Shown here piece by piece: positions 1-7,896 of a stretch of 64,000 nucleotides of DNA. The position numbers and the translations under genes were made by a program. Origin of the DNA: UBA7672 sp965279205 (GTDB lineage Bacteria > Pseudomonadota > Alphaproteobacteria > Caulobacterales > Hyphomonadaceae); contig OZ257144.1 of assembly GCA_965279205.1 (NCBI GenBank), positions 3,782,001 to 3,846,000 on the forward strand. Reading direction: 5' to 3'. Under the pieces are notes generated by a model. That model had not been told where the DNA came from. It was given only the letters and a program-made list of their open reading frames with translations, and searched no databases. Positions within the stretch are counted from its first letter, which is position 1; the number at the start of each line of letters is the position of its first letter.

Positions 1-379
1 AGATGCGCGCCAGCATTTCCTTGACGCTGGTCTTGCCGACCGATCCCGTTACGGCGGAGATCACGCCCGAATTCCGCGCCCGCGCCGCCAGTCCCAGCTT
101 TTCGAGGCCATCCAGCACGTCGCTGACCACAAGGCCCGGACGTCCGCCAAGCACGTCGCGCGAGACAAGCGCTGCCTCGGCACCCGCGCCGAACGCGGCA
201 TCGACGAAATCATGCCCGTCGCGCGCATCCTTCAGCGCCACGAACAGTTCGCCAGGCTTCAGCGAACGCGTGTCGATCGAAACGCCGTTGATGGCCCAGA
301 CGCCAAGCGCCTTGCCGCCAGTCGCCTTCGCGGTTTCTTCCGATCTCCACAGCGGCTCGCCTGTCTGATGCCCGGTCAC
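1..379 (-). CDS. murF: UDP-N-acetylmuramoyl-tripeptide--D-alanyl-D-alanine ligase MurF, 5' part only
   Basis: This is the N-terminal part (about 126 residues) of the ligase that adds D-Ala-D-Ala to the UDP-MurNAc-tripeptide in the cytoplasm; the rest lies beyond the left edge. Translation from a GTG at 379 gives a Mur-type N-terminal domain (INGVSIDTRSLKPGELFVAL, residues about 30-49) and, near the edge, the ATP loop TGSVGKTS. The GTG overlaps the murE stop in a GTGA arrangement, so the two genes should be translationally coupled. The position directly after murE and the S-V-G-K-T-S loop, typical of MurF, support the call. No other start fits this frame well. Confidence 0.9.
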   Translation of the reverse strand, partial: MTGHQTGEPLWRSEETAKATGGKALGVWAINGVSIDTRSLKPGELFVALKDARDGHDFVDAAFGAGAEAALVSRDVLGGRPGLVVSDVLDGLEKLGLAARARNSGVISAVTGSVGKTSVKEMLARI

Positions 380-1818
380 AGCGCGCCTCCCTCGGCGGCG
401 AGCGCCTGCCTTGCGACGTCGAAATCCGAGAATGGGATCGTGACACCTTTCACGATCTGCCCCGTCTCATGGCCCTTGCCCGCGATCAGCAGCGCATCTC
501 CGGCCTTCAGCCGGCGCACGCCTTCCATAATCGCCGTCGCACGGTCGCCGATCTCGCTGGCATCCGGCGCACCCTTCCTGATGGCGGAGCGGATCTTCGC
601 CGGGTCTTCCGAGCGCGGATTGTCATCCGTGACGATCACCTCGTCGGCCAGGCGGCGCGCCACATCGCCCATGATCGGTCGCTTGGTCGCATCGCGGTCA
701 CCACCGCAACCGAACACCACGATCAGCTTGCCGCGCACATGCGGCCGCGCCGCCCGCAGCAGCACGTTGAGTCCGTCCGGTGTGTGGGCATAGTCGACGA
801 ACACCGGCGCCTTGGCGGAGGTCTGCCCGACCAGCTCCAGCCGCCCATGCACGCCCTTCAGCGTGGTCAGGCCATCGAGCACCTTGTTGACGTCATCGCC
901 CAGCGCCATCGCGATCCCAGCAGCGCACATCGCGTTGAGCGCCTGGAACTCGCCGATCAACGGCAGGTGCACCTTGCGTTCGTTCGTCGCGCCGTCGCCC
1001 CACTGGATGACGAGGTCCTGCCCCGTCCCACGCGGCAGGGCTTCCGAGATACGCAGGTCCCGGCCGCGCCAGCCGACCGTGAAAGGCTTGAGGCCGGCCG
1101 CCCTGGCCGCAGCCTCGAACGTCTCCAGCTCGGCGCTGTCCGCATTGATCACCGCCGGCGCGCCCTTGGGCAGAAGGTCAGTGAACAGGCGCATCTTGGC
1201 GCGGCGGTAATCGTCGAAATCCGGATGGTAGTCGAGATGGTCCTGCGTGAGGTTGGTGAAGGCGCCCGCCGCCAGCTTCACGCCATCGAGGCGGAACTGC
1301 GCCAGGCCATGGGAGGATGCTTCCATCGCCGCGTGCGTCACACCCTCGCGCGCCAGCTTGTCGAGCGTCTCGTGGATCGCCACGGGATCCGGCGTCGTGT
1401 GGCCAAGATCGATCACACCCGAAGGTCCAATCGCGCCGAGCGTTCCCATCGACGCCGACTTGCGGCCTTCGCTGGCCCAGATCTGGCGCAGGAAGTCGAC
1501 GGTCGAGCTCTTGCCGTTGGTGCCCGTTACCGCTGCAATCACTTTCGGTTGCTGCGAATAGAAAGCGGCAGATGCCAGAGCGAGCGCAAGACGCGGCTCT
1601 TCCGCCCGCGCAGCTGGCACGCTCCATTCACCGGGACGCGTATCTGTCAGGATCGCCGCCGCGCCGTTCCGGATCGCGCTGTCGATATACTTGCGCCCGT
1701 CTTCCGCCACGCCCTGCAGCGCCGCGAACAGATAGCCCGGTTTCACCTTGCGGCTGTCCGCCGAAAGACCCGTCACCTCGACGGGCGGCGCGCCCGGAAC
1801 GAGCTTGTCGAGCTTCAT
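376..1818 (-). CDS. murE: UDP-N-acetylmuramoyl-L-alanyl-D-glutamate--2,6-diaminopimelate ligase MurE
   Basis: This 480-residue cytoplasmic ligase adds meso-diaminopimelate to UDP-MurNAc-L-Ala-D-Glu. Visible features are an N-terminal uridine-binding Mur domain (LSADSRKVKPGYLFAAL), the ATP loop TGTNGKSS near residue 100, a central domain with HTTPDP and MEASSHGL, and the DNPRSEDP motif near the C-terminus. That last motif is the known signature for diaminopimelate rather than lysine specificity. Its ATG overlaps the ftsI stop (ATGA) and its own stop overlaps the murF GTG. Length is normal for the family. Confidence 0.97.
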   Translation of the reverse strand: MKLDKLVPGAPPVEVTGLSADSRKVKPGYLFAALQGVAEDGRKYIDSAIRNGAAAILTDTRPGEWSVPAARAEEPRLALALASAAFYSQQPKVIAAVTGTNGKSSTVDFLRQIWASEGRKSASMGTLGAIGPSGVIDLGHTTPDPVAIHETLDKLAREGVTHAAMEASSHGLAQFRLDGVKLAAGAFTNLTQDHLDYHPDFDDYRRAKMRLFTDLLPKGAPAVINADSAELETFEAAARAAGLKPFTVGWRGRDLRISEALPRGTGQDLVIQWGDGATNERKVHLPLIGEFQALNAMCAAGIAMALGDDVNKVLDGLTTLKGVHGRLELVGQTSAKAPVFVDYAHTPDGLNVLLRAARPHVRGKLIVVFGCGGDRDATKRPIMGDVARRLADEVIVTDDNPRSEDPAKIRSAIRKGAPDASEIGDRATAIMEGVRRLKAGDALLIAGKGHETGQIVKGVTIPFSDFDVARQALAAEGGAL

Positions 1819-3479
1819 TGCGTAACGCCCTCCGAAACGCGCAGGTTCGTCGCCGTGGCGGGGGCCGCAGCGCCGAGAACCGGCTGCACATCCAGAAGCG
1901 GGGCTGCACGCGCGATCACCTTTCCGGCGATTGCCGCCGCCGTATAGGCGGCTGTACGTTGCTCGCCCGTTCTGGGCTGGGCTTCATCGAGCACAACAAG
2001 CACGACAAATTGAGGGCGGGAGGCCGGGAAAACGGCGGCAAACGAAGTGACGTTCCGGTTGGGATCATACCCATCCGGTCCCGGTTTTTCTGCTGTGCCG
2101 GTCTTGCCGGCCACTTCATAGCCGGCAGCGTTCGCGTTGACGCCGCTGCCCTCGGTGACGGTCCGGCGCATCATCTTCATCACCGCCTCGGCAGTCTCCG
2201 GGCTCATGACGCGCTTCGGTTTGGCTTTCGCCGGATCATGGGACTCAAGAAAATGCGGCGGCAGGTAGTCACCGCCATTGCCGAACGGCGCATAGGTCAT
2301 CGCGAACGCCAGCGGGCTCACCGCAAGGCCATGGCCATAGCTCACCGTCGCGGAGGTCAGTACATCCCAGTCGGATGGCGTCAGCGGCATCGGCGCCTGC
2401 GGCCCCTCATAGCTGAGCCGTCCCAGCAGGCCGACGCTCTTCAGGAAAGCCTTCTGTTTTTCCGGTCCCAGGCGCTTGGCGATGTCCGCCACGCCGATGT
2501 TGGACGAGAAGGCCAGAATATCGCTCGCGGTCACGGCGTTCGCATGCGCAAGCGGATGAGGATCCGAGACGGTCGCCGTGCCAAAGCGCAGCGGCTTCGA
2601 GACATCGAACGTATCCGTTGGCGACAGCACACCAGCATCAAGCGCCGCCGCCACCGTCAGCGGCTTGAACACCGAGCCAAGTTCGAACAGCGAGCCGATC
2701 GCGCGGTTCGGCTTGGCCGCGTCGCTGCGGTCGCGCGGATGGTTGGGGTCGATCGCCGGCCAGGATGCGATGGCGCGCACCGCGCCGGTGTGCGCATCCA
2801 GCACGATGCCTGCCCCGCCCTTCATGTCGAATTCGGCATAGGCCTTCTCAAGTTCGTCCTCGAGCGTGAACTGCACGCCCGCGTCGATAGTCAGCCGCAG
2901 GGCCTCGCCTCCACGTTTCAGCTTGTCGTCGAACGCGGCCTCCGCGCCCTCGACGCCCTTGCCATCGATATTGGTGAAACCGAGGAAGTGCCCGGCGAGC
3001 TTGCCGCGCGGATAGACGCGCCGCGTCTCCTCCTCGAAACGCAGGCCTTCAAGACCCAGTTCGAACACCGACTGTTTCTGGCGCGCCGTCAGCCCGCGCT
3101 GGATCCAGACGAATTGCCGCTCATCATCCGAAAGCCTCGTCGTCAGGTCGATGACATCGAGCCCAGGCAACACACGCGCCAGCGTTGTCGCTGTCTCGCC
3201 TGCATCCCAGATCGCTCGCGGATCGGCCGCCAGCGACCAGGACGGCACCGACGTCGCCAGCAGTTCGCCCTTGCGATCGACGATATCCGCACGACGCGCG
3301 CTCTCGGCGACCACGCCGCCGTTCGCACTCTTCTCGGGACCGTTGAACGCGACATAGGCCGACCGGCCGACGATGACCGTGAAGATCAGCGCCAGAACGC
3401 CTGCAACCATGCGAGCGCGGCGCGGACCCCAGAGATCATCGCGTGTGCGGTCCTCGTATGGCCGGCCGTGTACGATCAT
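1815..3479 (-). CDS. ftsI: septal peptidoglycan transpeptidase FtsI (PBP3)
   Basis: This 554-residue class B penicillin-binding protein crosslinks septal peptidoglycan in the periplasm. It has a short cytoplasmic N-terminus and one membrane anchor (about residues 24-44). A dimerisation domain follows, containing RRADIVDRKGELLATSVPSW. The transpeptidase domain shows SVFK (nucleophile Ser269), SSN (325-327) and AGKTGTAEK. It lies in the dcw order ftsL-ftsI-murE with ATGA overlaps at both ends, so expression should depend on the upstream mraZ promoter. Confidence 0.96.
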   Translation of the reverse strand: MIVHGRPYEDRTRDDLWGPRRARMVAGVLALIFTVIVGRSAYVAFNGPEKSANGGVVAESARRADIVDRKGELLATSVPSWSLAADPRAIWDAGETATTLARVLPGLDVIDLTTRLSDDERQFVWIQRGLTARQKQSVFELGLEGLRFEEETRRVYPRGKLAGHFLGFTNIDGKGVEGAEAAFDDKLKRGGEALRLTIDAGVQFTLEDELEKAYAEFDMKGGAGIVLDAHTGAVRAIASWPAIDPNHPRDRSDAAKPNRAIGSLFELGSVFKPLTVAAALDAGVLSPTDTFDVSKPLRFGTATVSDPHPLAHANAVTASDILAFSSNIGVADIAKRLGPEKQKAFLKSVGLLGRLSYEGPQAPMPLTPSDWDVLTSATVSYGHGLAVSPLAFAMTYAPFGNGGDYLPPHFLESHDPAKAKPKRVMSPETAEAVMKMMRRTVTEGSGVNANAAGYEVAGKTGTAEKPGPDGYDPNRNVTSFAAVFPASRPQFVVLVVLDEAQPRTGEQRTAAYTAAAIAGKVIARAAPLLDVQPVLGAAAPATATNLRVSEGVTQ

Positions 3480-3859
3480 TGCACCGGCTTCTCCGCCGGT
3501 TTCGTGGTCGCGGGCTTCGTAGCAGGCGCAGCTGGAGCAACAGGCGTAGCGTCCGGCGCCGGCAGCGCCAGCCGCTCTTCGCCCAGCCGCCGCGACAACG
3601 CTTCAGCCGCGGTATACTGGTCAGGCTGCGCAGGCTCGAGGCCGAGCTTGTCGCGCGCGATCGGTCCGATGCGCTCGGGTCGCGTGAGATAGGCTTCCTC
3701 CGCCTTCATGACCGAGATCTCCTCGCCGATCTTGCGGGCCTCTGTCTGCAGGCCGTCGATCTTGCCCTGCGTCTCCTCGGCGCCGAGCTTGGCGCGATAG
3801 ACTGCAACCGCCAGAACGGCGACAACCAGACCGCCGATGATCGCCAGACGCTTCATCAC
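3476..3859 (-). CDS. ftsL: cell division protein FtsL-like
   Basis: This is a 127-residue bitopic membrane protein. One hydrophobic segment (residues about 4-22) is followed by a heptad-rich stretch up to about residue 60 and a Pro/Ala/Thr-rich tail. Sequence similarity across FtsL proteins is low, so the call rests on position between rsmH and ftsI and on the membrane-segment-plus-coiled-coil layout. FtsL bridges FtsB/FtsQ and FtsW/FtsI in the divisome. The chosen ATG (MMKRLAIIGG) overlaps the rsmH stop by four bases, and its TGA overlaps the ftsI ATG. The Lys/Pro/Ala-rich C-terminus (KPATTKPAEKPVQ) is lineage-specific. Confidence 0.85.
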   Translation of the reverse strand: MMKRLAIIGGLVVAVLAVAVYRAKLGAEETQGKIDGLQTEARKIGEEISVMKAEEAYLTRPERIGPIARDKLGLEPAQPDQYTAAEALSRRLGEERLALPAPDATPVAPAAPATKPATTKPAEKPVQ

Positions 3860-4881
3860 GCGACTCCTTCAAGCTGTTTGAGACCCGGCAGGCGGGGGCC
3901 TTCCTCCGGCGCGGATGTCCAGGCCGGCGCTTCCGTGCGCAGCGCCCAGCGAAGCTTCGCCGACCGTGAACGCGGATTGAGTTCGAGTTCCGCCTCGCTC
4001 GGCTCCATCGCCTTGCGTTGCAGGACTTCGAATGTCGGCGGCGCTCCCTTGGGCGTTCCGGGCAGGTGGCGAGACGCGCCCGGCTCGTTCCCCGACCGTG
4101 CCCGGAGGAACAGCTTCACGATGCGGTCCTCGATTGAATGGAAGGTTACCACGACCAGCCGGCCGCCGGGTTTCAGCACACGTTCAGCCGAGGTCAGCGC
4201 CCGCACCAGTTCGCCGCTCTCGTCATTCACCCACATGCGCAGCGCCTGGAACGATCGTGTGGCCGGATGGGTTGGCTTGCCGCGCCTGCCGCCGACAGCC
4301 CGCTCGATCGTGTCGGCAAGGTCGAGTGTCGTCTCGAATGGCTGCGAGCGGCGGCGATGCACCAGGTTGCGCGCGATGCGCCGGGCCTGCGGCTCCTCGC
4401 CGAGAATGTGGAAGATGTCGGCCAGCTCACCCTCGGTCAGATGGTTGACCGCATCGGCTGCGCTGGGTCCGCGCTTTTCCATGCGCATGTCCAGTGGACC
4501 ATCGCGCATGAAGGAAAAGCCCCTGCCCGCCTCGTCGATCTGGAAAGACGACACGCCGAGATCGAGCATCACGCCGTCGACGGTCTCGCGTCCGCCCGCG
4601 CGCACGATGGTGTCAAGTTCGCCGAACCGGCCCGCCGCCGGAACCAGGCGCGGGTCCTTGCCGGCATGCGCCCAGGCGCGCTCCATCGCTTCGGGATCGC
4701 GGTCGATCGCCAGCAGCGTGATGTTCGCCACCGCCAGCGCTGCGCGCGCATAGCCGCCCCCGCCATAGGTGCCATCCACCATCACCGCGCCATCCACCGG
4801 CGCAAGCGCGTGGATAACTTCCTCGACAAGGACGGGAACATGTCCGGGAGGTGCGGGTGTTGTAAGTTCGATCTCGGTCAT
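3856..4881 (-). CDS. rsmH: 16S rRNA (cytosine(1402)-N(4))-methyltransferase RsmH (MraW)
   Basis: This 341-residue SAM-dependent enzyme methylates N4 of C1402 in the ribosomal P site. It begins with the family hallmark HVPVLVEEVIHAL and a SAM-binding loop DGTYGGGGYARA. Further conserved blocks are DLGVSSFQID, GFSFMRDGPLDMRM and VVTFHSIEDRIVK. Length is slightly above the usual 310-320 because of N- and C-terminal extensions. It is the second gene of the dcw cluster; its ATG overlaps the mraZ stop and its stop overlaps ftsL. Confidence 0.97.
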   Translation of the reverse strand: MTEIELTTPAPPGHVPVLVEEVIHALAPVDGAVMVDGTYGGGGYARAALAVANITLLAIDRDPEAMERAWAHAGKDPRLVPAAGRFGELDTIVRAGGRETVDGVMLDLGVSSFQIDEAGRGFSFMRDGPLDMRMEKRGPSAADAVNHLTEGELADIFHILGEEPQARRIARNLVHRRRSQPFETTLDLADTIERAVGGRRGKPTHPATRSFQALRMWVNDESGELVRALTSAERVLKPGGRLVVVTFHSIEDRIVKLFLRARSGNEPGASRHLPGTPKGAPPTFEVLQRKAMEPSEAELELNPRSRSAKLRWALRTEAPAWTSAPEEGPRLPGLKQLEGVA

Positions 4882-5342
4882 TCGGCGGGCCGTCCCGCCG
4901 GCGGAACCGGCTTGGCCTTGAGAAGGTCGAGGCTCTTGAGCGCAAGCGCGCGCATCTCGTCCTTCAGCGCCTGGTGTTTCGACGGCTCCCAGATCTGGAA
5001 ACGGTCGCCGAGGCCGACGAAGCGGGCCTTGCCCGTGATGCCGGCGTGAGCTGCGAGTTCGGGATCCAGCACAATGCGTCCGCCTTCATCGAGTTTCGCG
5101 TCGCGCATTTCGCTGAAGAAGGTAGTCGCCAGCGCGTAGCGGCGCGGATCCATCAGATCCAGGTCGGATATGGAGGCGTCATAGCCGTCGACCAGCTTCT
5201 GGCCACAGCCTTCGATGCACGGCTTGTCCAGCGACGGCCACAGGTAGACGCTCTCCTCGCCGCCGAGTGATTTGCGGAAGGATGCGGGAATCGAGACCCG
5301 CTTCTTTGCATCAACGCTGCTCTCGAATGAGGAGAGAAACAT
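4878..5342 (-). CDS. mraZ: transcriptional regulator MraZ
   Basis: This 154-residue DNA-binding protein of the SpoVT-AbrB-like fold is the first gene and probable autoregulator of the dcw cluster. The two tandem swapped-hairpin modules are visible: DAKKRVSIPASFRKSL near the start and DEGGRIVLDPELAAHAGI in the second half. In Escherichia coli MraZ represses its own operon by binding (T)GGG direct repeats spaced ten bases apart. A matching array lies about 90-120 bases upstream of this ATG. The gene reads straight into rsmH through an ATGA overlap. Confidence 0.96.
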   Translation of the reverse strand: MFLSSFESSVDAKKRVSIPASFRKSLGGEESVYLWPSLDKPCIEGCGQKLVDGYDASISDLDLMDPRRYALATTFFSEMRDAKLDEGGRIVLDPELAAHAGITGKARFVGLGDRFQIWEPSKHQALKDEMRALALKSLDLLKAKPVPPAGRPAE

Positions 5343-5431
5343 ACCCCGTTTTGCCCGCTAAGCGCTGGCCCCGAACTGGACTGCGCACCCTGGAAAATCC
5401 CAACCACGGAGCCCCTTCCGTGGAGCTTTAA

Positions 5432-5464
5432 GGGATACCATGGGACAACATGGGCAACAACGGG
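5432..5464. promoter_or_regulatory. probable MraZ operator: four GGG repeats with a 10-base period
   Basis: On the plus strand GGG occurs at 5432, 5442, 5452 and 5462, exactly ten bases apart. Three of the four have the form (T/C)GGG followed by an A-rich pentamer (TGGGACAACA, TGGGCAACAA, CGGGACA). Known MraZ boxes are TGGGN repeats with five-base spacers, which gives the same period. The array lies 90-122 bases upstream of the mraZ start and reads opposite to the direction of transcription. Binding is inferred. Confidence 0.65.
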
Positions 5465-5467
5465 ACA

Positions 5468-5486
5468 TTAGGTCCTCGTTAACCAT
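5468..5486. promoter_or_regulatory. candidate CtrA box upstream of mraZ
   Basis: TTAG (5468-5471), seven bases, then TTAACCAT (5479-5486). The Caulobacter CtrA consensus is TTAA-N7-TTAA, and TTAACCAT is the commonest extended half-site. One base differs in the first half. The site sits immediately beyond the GGG array in the mraZ control region. Confidence 0.45.
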
Positions 5487-5531
5487 TGGCCGGAACAAAC
5501 CAAGTAGATCGGTGAGCAGTCAACGTCGTCA

Positions 5532-5540
5532 TGTGGATAA
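5532..5540 (-). promoter_or_regulatory. consensus DnaA box (TTATCCACA) between mraZ and rnpB
   Basis: The plus strand reads TGTGGATAA, so the minus strand is an exact 9-of-9 match to the consensus DnaA box. It is a single box, not an origin-like array, and lies about 190 bases upstream of mraZ. DnaA acts as a transcription factor for division genes in Caulobacter; that role here is inferred. Confidence 0.5.
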
Positions 5541-5556
5541 GTGGTTTACGACATGT

Positions 5557-5584
5557 GAATCACGCTGCGTTTTGACTTGGATTC
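5557..5584. promoter_or_regulatory. two GANTC methylation sites upstream of mraZ
   Basis: GAATC at 5557-5561 and GATTC at 5580-5584 are 23 bases apart. GANTC is the target of the alphaproteobacterial cell-cycle methylase CcrM and influences GcrA-dependent promoters. The sites are palindromic and short, so chance occurrence is possible. Their closeness to the DnaA and CtrA candidates makes them worth recording. Confidence 0.4.
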
Positions 5585-5644
5585 ACTGGCGTTTGCGCGG
5601 TTGAGAACTGCCCCGACGGCTGTCCACAGCAAATGGGTAAACGT

Positions 5645-6056
5645 CGATCAGGCGGCCTGTAAGCCGGGTTCTGTCCAGGGCCTTGCGACCCGTGGGCGAC
5701 CATTCCTCTGGGACGGCCCTCGCGGACCGCCTCACGCGACCAACCCGGACGGAGCGCGAAGGCGCGCCTGTCTCTTGCGAGACGTCCGTCCCTATTCGGT
5801 CTTGCTCCAGGCGGGGCTTGCCTTGCCATCCCTGTTTCCAGGAATGCGGTGGGCTCTTACCCCACCCTTTCACCCTTACCCCAGAACCTACCAGAAAACT
5901 GGCAAGCCCGGGGCGGTTTGCTTTCTGTGGCGCTATCCCTCGGCCCAACACCTTGTGAGTGATGACCCGGGCGGACGTTATCCGCCGCCTTGCCTACGTG
6001 GAGCCCGGACTTTCCTCCAGCAGTTGCCTGCCAGCGGTCGCCCGGCCGCCTGATCG
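5645..6056 (-). ncRNA. rnpB: RNase P RNA (alphaproteobacterial type A)
   Basis: This is the catalytic RNA of RNase P, about 412 bases, which matures tRNA 5' ends. On the minus strand the 5' region holds the universal GAGGAAAGTCCGGGCTCC block (rc of 6001-6018). The 3' region has AGAACCCGGCTTACAGGCC, which carries the conserved tail sequence. The ends are set by the P1 helix: 13 bases at 6044-6056 are perfectly complementary to 5645-5657. Reading frames across this region are spurious. Confidence 0.96.
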
Positions 6057-6064
6057 AAGGCGGG

Positions 6065-6088
6065 CCTATACCACCTCGCCACGGCCAA
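6065..6088 (-). promoter_or_regulatory. candidate rnpB promoter
   Basis: The minus strand has TTGGCCG (rc of 6082-6088), ten to twelve bases, then TATAGG (rc of 6065-6070), ending about eight bases before the 5' end of the P1 helix. This resembles the Caulobacter housekeeping pattern TTGaCgS-N10-14-GCtANAWC only loosely. The start point agrees with the structural 5' end of the RNA. Confidence 0.4.
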
Positions 6089-6219
6089 ATCACGGGCAAA
6101 GGGCGATTCAGACCGTTTCTGAGGCGAAAACCACGCAGTGCAGCAATAACTGCGCGTAGTTATGGCCTGTTCAGGTTCAAAACATTAGAAGCTGGCGCTG
6201 CGTCATCTGGAGGGTTCGC

Positions 6220-6543
6220 ATGAAGTCGACTGTTGCGGTTCTGGGCCTCGGCCTTCTCCTTGCCCCGGCCGCGTTTGCGGAACCCGGGCCGACAGAGGGC
6301 AAGGCCCTCTACGAAACCCGCTGCATGATGTGCCACGCCTCCGGCATGGGCGGCGCGCCGCTGATCGAAAAGCTCGCGACGCTCGATCCGGACAAGGTCG
6401 TGCAGTCGCTGACGACCCCCGTGCCGATGATGGCCGGCGTGGTCGGTAGCCTCAGCGAACAGGACAAGCGCGACCTCGCTGTCTACCTCACCAAGAAGTC
6501 GATGCCGGCCAAGGGCGACCTGCCGGAAGTCAAAGCCGAGTAG
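6220..6543 (+). CDS. periplasmic class I c-type cytochrome
   Basis: This 107-residue electron carrier is exported to the periplasm. A signal peptide (MKSTVAVLGLGLLLAPAAFA) precedes a single haem-binding motif CMMCH near residue 42. PVPMMAGVVGSLSEQD supplies a likely axial Met, and the terminal helix is typical of the c5/cytochrome_CBB3 fold (KRDLAVYLTKK). GGAGGG lies just before the ATG. It stands alone between rnpB and a convergent BLUF gene, so its redox partner is unknown. The small size suggests a soluble single-haem protein. Confidence 0.85.
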   Translation: MKSTVAVLGLGLLLAPAAFAEPGPTEGKALYETRCMMCHASGMGGAPLIEKLATLDPDKVVQSLTTPVPMMAGVVGSLSEQDKRDLAVYLTKKSMPAKGDLPEVKAE

Positions 6544-6577
6544 GCTTCGCTTCTTCTGATCCGTTTTGAAAATAACA

Positions 6578-6611
6578 GGCGCCGGGCAACCACCGGCGCC
6601 AACGTTTGTCT
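6578..6611. terminator. bidirectional terminator between cytochrome and BLUF genes
   Basis: GGCGCCGG (6578-6585) and CCGGCGCC (6593-6600) form a perfect 8-base-pair stem with a seven-base loop. On the minus strand it is followed by a T-rich stretch (TGTTATTTTC), on the plus strand by AACGTTTGTCT. It separates the convergent genes ending at 6543 and 6623. Confidence 0.65.
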
Positions 6612-6622
6612 GCGCCGAGGGA

Positions 6623-7075
6623 TCAGACCGTCCGGAACGCGTTGAAGGACGAGAGGAAGGCCCAGAGCCCATTGTCGGCCCCCGGCGCCGGCGCGCCCAC
6701 CATGTGAGACCGTGCACTTACGGCCTGACGAAGATCACTGAACGCCTGCTTCTCACCGGAGGTCAGGTTTCGCGCCGCCACGAAATGCATCGGCGAGTCG
6801 GGGAAGGTCCGCTCCAGACACGGACCGGCTTCCAGAGTCATCAACCCCGAATGGCGCCGGTCGCGGCGAATGCGCTCCATCAGACTGGCGACGCCCGCCG
6901 CCGGTCCTTCGACCGCCTGCAGGAAAGCGCCTTCGTAGAAAAGCAGAAGCCCGGTGATCCCGGCTCCGCTGTTCACGGTTTTTGCTCGGAGATAGATGCG
7001 GTCGAGCTCTTCGGCCCTGAGCACGCCAACGGCCGTGCTCATGTAGACCATTCGGTGCAGGGCTCCGGAAGGCAT
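6623..7075 (-). CDS. BLUF-domain blue-light photosensor
   Basis: This 150-residue protein is almost entirely one BLUF (sensor of blue light using FAD) domain. Visible family blocks are MVYMSTA with the photoactive Tyr, VNSGAGITGLLLFYEG with the conserved Asn, and FLQAVEGP with the flavin-contacting Gln. Further along are RRDRRHSGLM and FPDSPM. The Trp often found just before the last Met is Ser here. There is no fused output domain, so it belongs to the short BLUF class that signals by protein contact. The ATG at 7075 has GGAG six bases upstream; a TTG at 7081 is the alternative start. No obvious partner gene is adjacent. Confidence 0.88.
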   Translation of the reverse strand: MPSGALHRMVYMSTAVGVLRAEELDRIYLRAKTVNSGAGITGLLLFYEGAFLQAVEGPAAGVASLMERIRRDRRHSGLMTLEAGPCLERTFPDSPMHFVAARNLTSGEKQAFSDLRQAVSARSHMVGAPAPGADNGLWAFLSSFNAFRTV

Positions 7076-7146
7076 GGCCAACTCCGCTCAACCTGTCGGG
7101 AGCATGAGCCCGCAATGGTGAACGGGGAATTAGCGTTTGTGTCGCA

Positions 7147-7896
7147 TTACGGTTCCGTGACGTCCTGCGACATCATGGCAACAGCGTGCACAAGCGTCAC
7201 AGTCTCGGCATCGCCTTCGCCGTTTACGCGCATCGGGCGCCAGCGCCGCTGGAAGGCCCGCACGACAGCAGCCGTCGCTTCGTCAAAACTCCCGGTGATG
7301 GAAATCTTGTATCCGATCGCAGCAAGATCCTGCTGCAAGCGCTCGACGGTAACACCCGCGTCGCCAGGCGACGCACCGTGCATCATCCAGGGCTCGGGCC
7401 GTGACGGCGCCGGCCACAGCCCCACACCTGCCTCCGCCAGTCGCTTCCACGGAAACCGCTCGCCTGGATCTTCCTTGCGCTCCGGCGCGATGTCCGAATG
7501 CGCGACGACGCGATTCTGCGGAATTGGCCGGCGCGAGAGAATGCCCTGGCACAGCGTGATCACCGCCTCGATCTGCACATCCGGAAACGGCGGCAGGCCG
7601 AAGTCATGCCCGCCATTGACGATCTCGATGCCGATCGAGCGCGAGTTGAGATCTTCATCGCCCCGCCACCAGCTCCGTCCCGCCTGCCAGGCGCGCTTGT
7701 CCTCGGAGACGAGAGCAAACACGGTCCCGTCCTCCTCGACCATGTAGTGCGCCGACACCTGGCTCTCCGGATCGCGCATTCGCGCCAGCGCCGATGGACC
7801 ATCCTTCATGCCGGTATAGTGCAGAACCAGCATGTCGAGCGGATGGAGCCGCTCGTTGAAGTTGGGACTGGGCGCTTCGATGATTCGCAAGCTCAT
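7147..7896 (-). CDS. N-acetylmuramoyl-L-alanine amidase (AmpD/AmiD-like) with peptidoglycan-binding domain
   Basis: This 249-residue zinc amidase cleaves the lactyl-Ala bond of muropeptides. The Amidase_2 domain shows LHYTGM (zinc His), SAHYMVEEDGTVFALV, GIEIVNGG, and AHSDIAPERKEDPGERFPW (second zinc His and catalytic Lys/Asp region). The C-terminal 70 residues look like a peptidoglycan-binding helical domain (LQQDLAAIGYKISITGSFDE). No clear signal peptide is visible, so it may act in recycling, or it may use an unrecognised export route. The ATG overlaps the stop of the upstream exporter gene (ATGA). A longer frame upstream of this start lies inside that gene and was ignored. Confidence 0.9.
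   Translation of the reverse strand: MSLRIIEAPSPNFNERLHPLDMLVLHYTGMKDGPSALARMRDPESQVSAHYMVEEDGTVFALVSEDKRAWQAGRSWWRGDEDLNSRSIGIEIVNGGHDFGLPPFPDVQIEAVITLCQGILSRRPIPQNRVVAHSDIAPERKEDPGERFPWKRLAEAGVGLWPAPSRPEPWMMHGASPGDAGVTVERLQQDLAAIGYKISITGSFDEATAAVVRAFQRRWRPMRVNGEGDAETVTLVHAVAMMSQDVTEP

Noticed and set aside
1317..3692. 791-codon plus-strand frame across murE and ftsI
   Set aside because: Antisense shadow of two certain dcw genes; composition is Arg-rich noise.
5532..5540. Origin of replication near rnpB
   Set aside because: Only one DnaA box, no AT-rich unwinding region, and no typical origin neighbours such as hemE or dnaA.
5577..6053. Plus- and minus-strand frames across the rnpB region
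   Set aside because: The region folds as RNase P RNA with a 13-pair P1 helix and conserved core, so the frames are coincidental.
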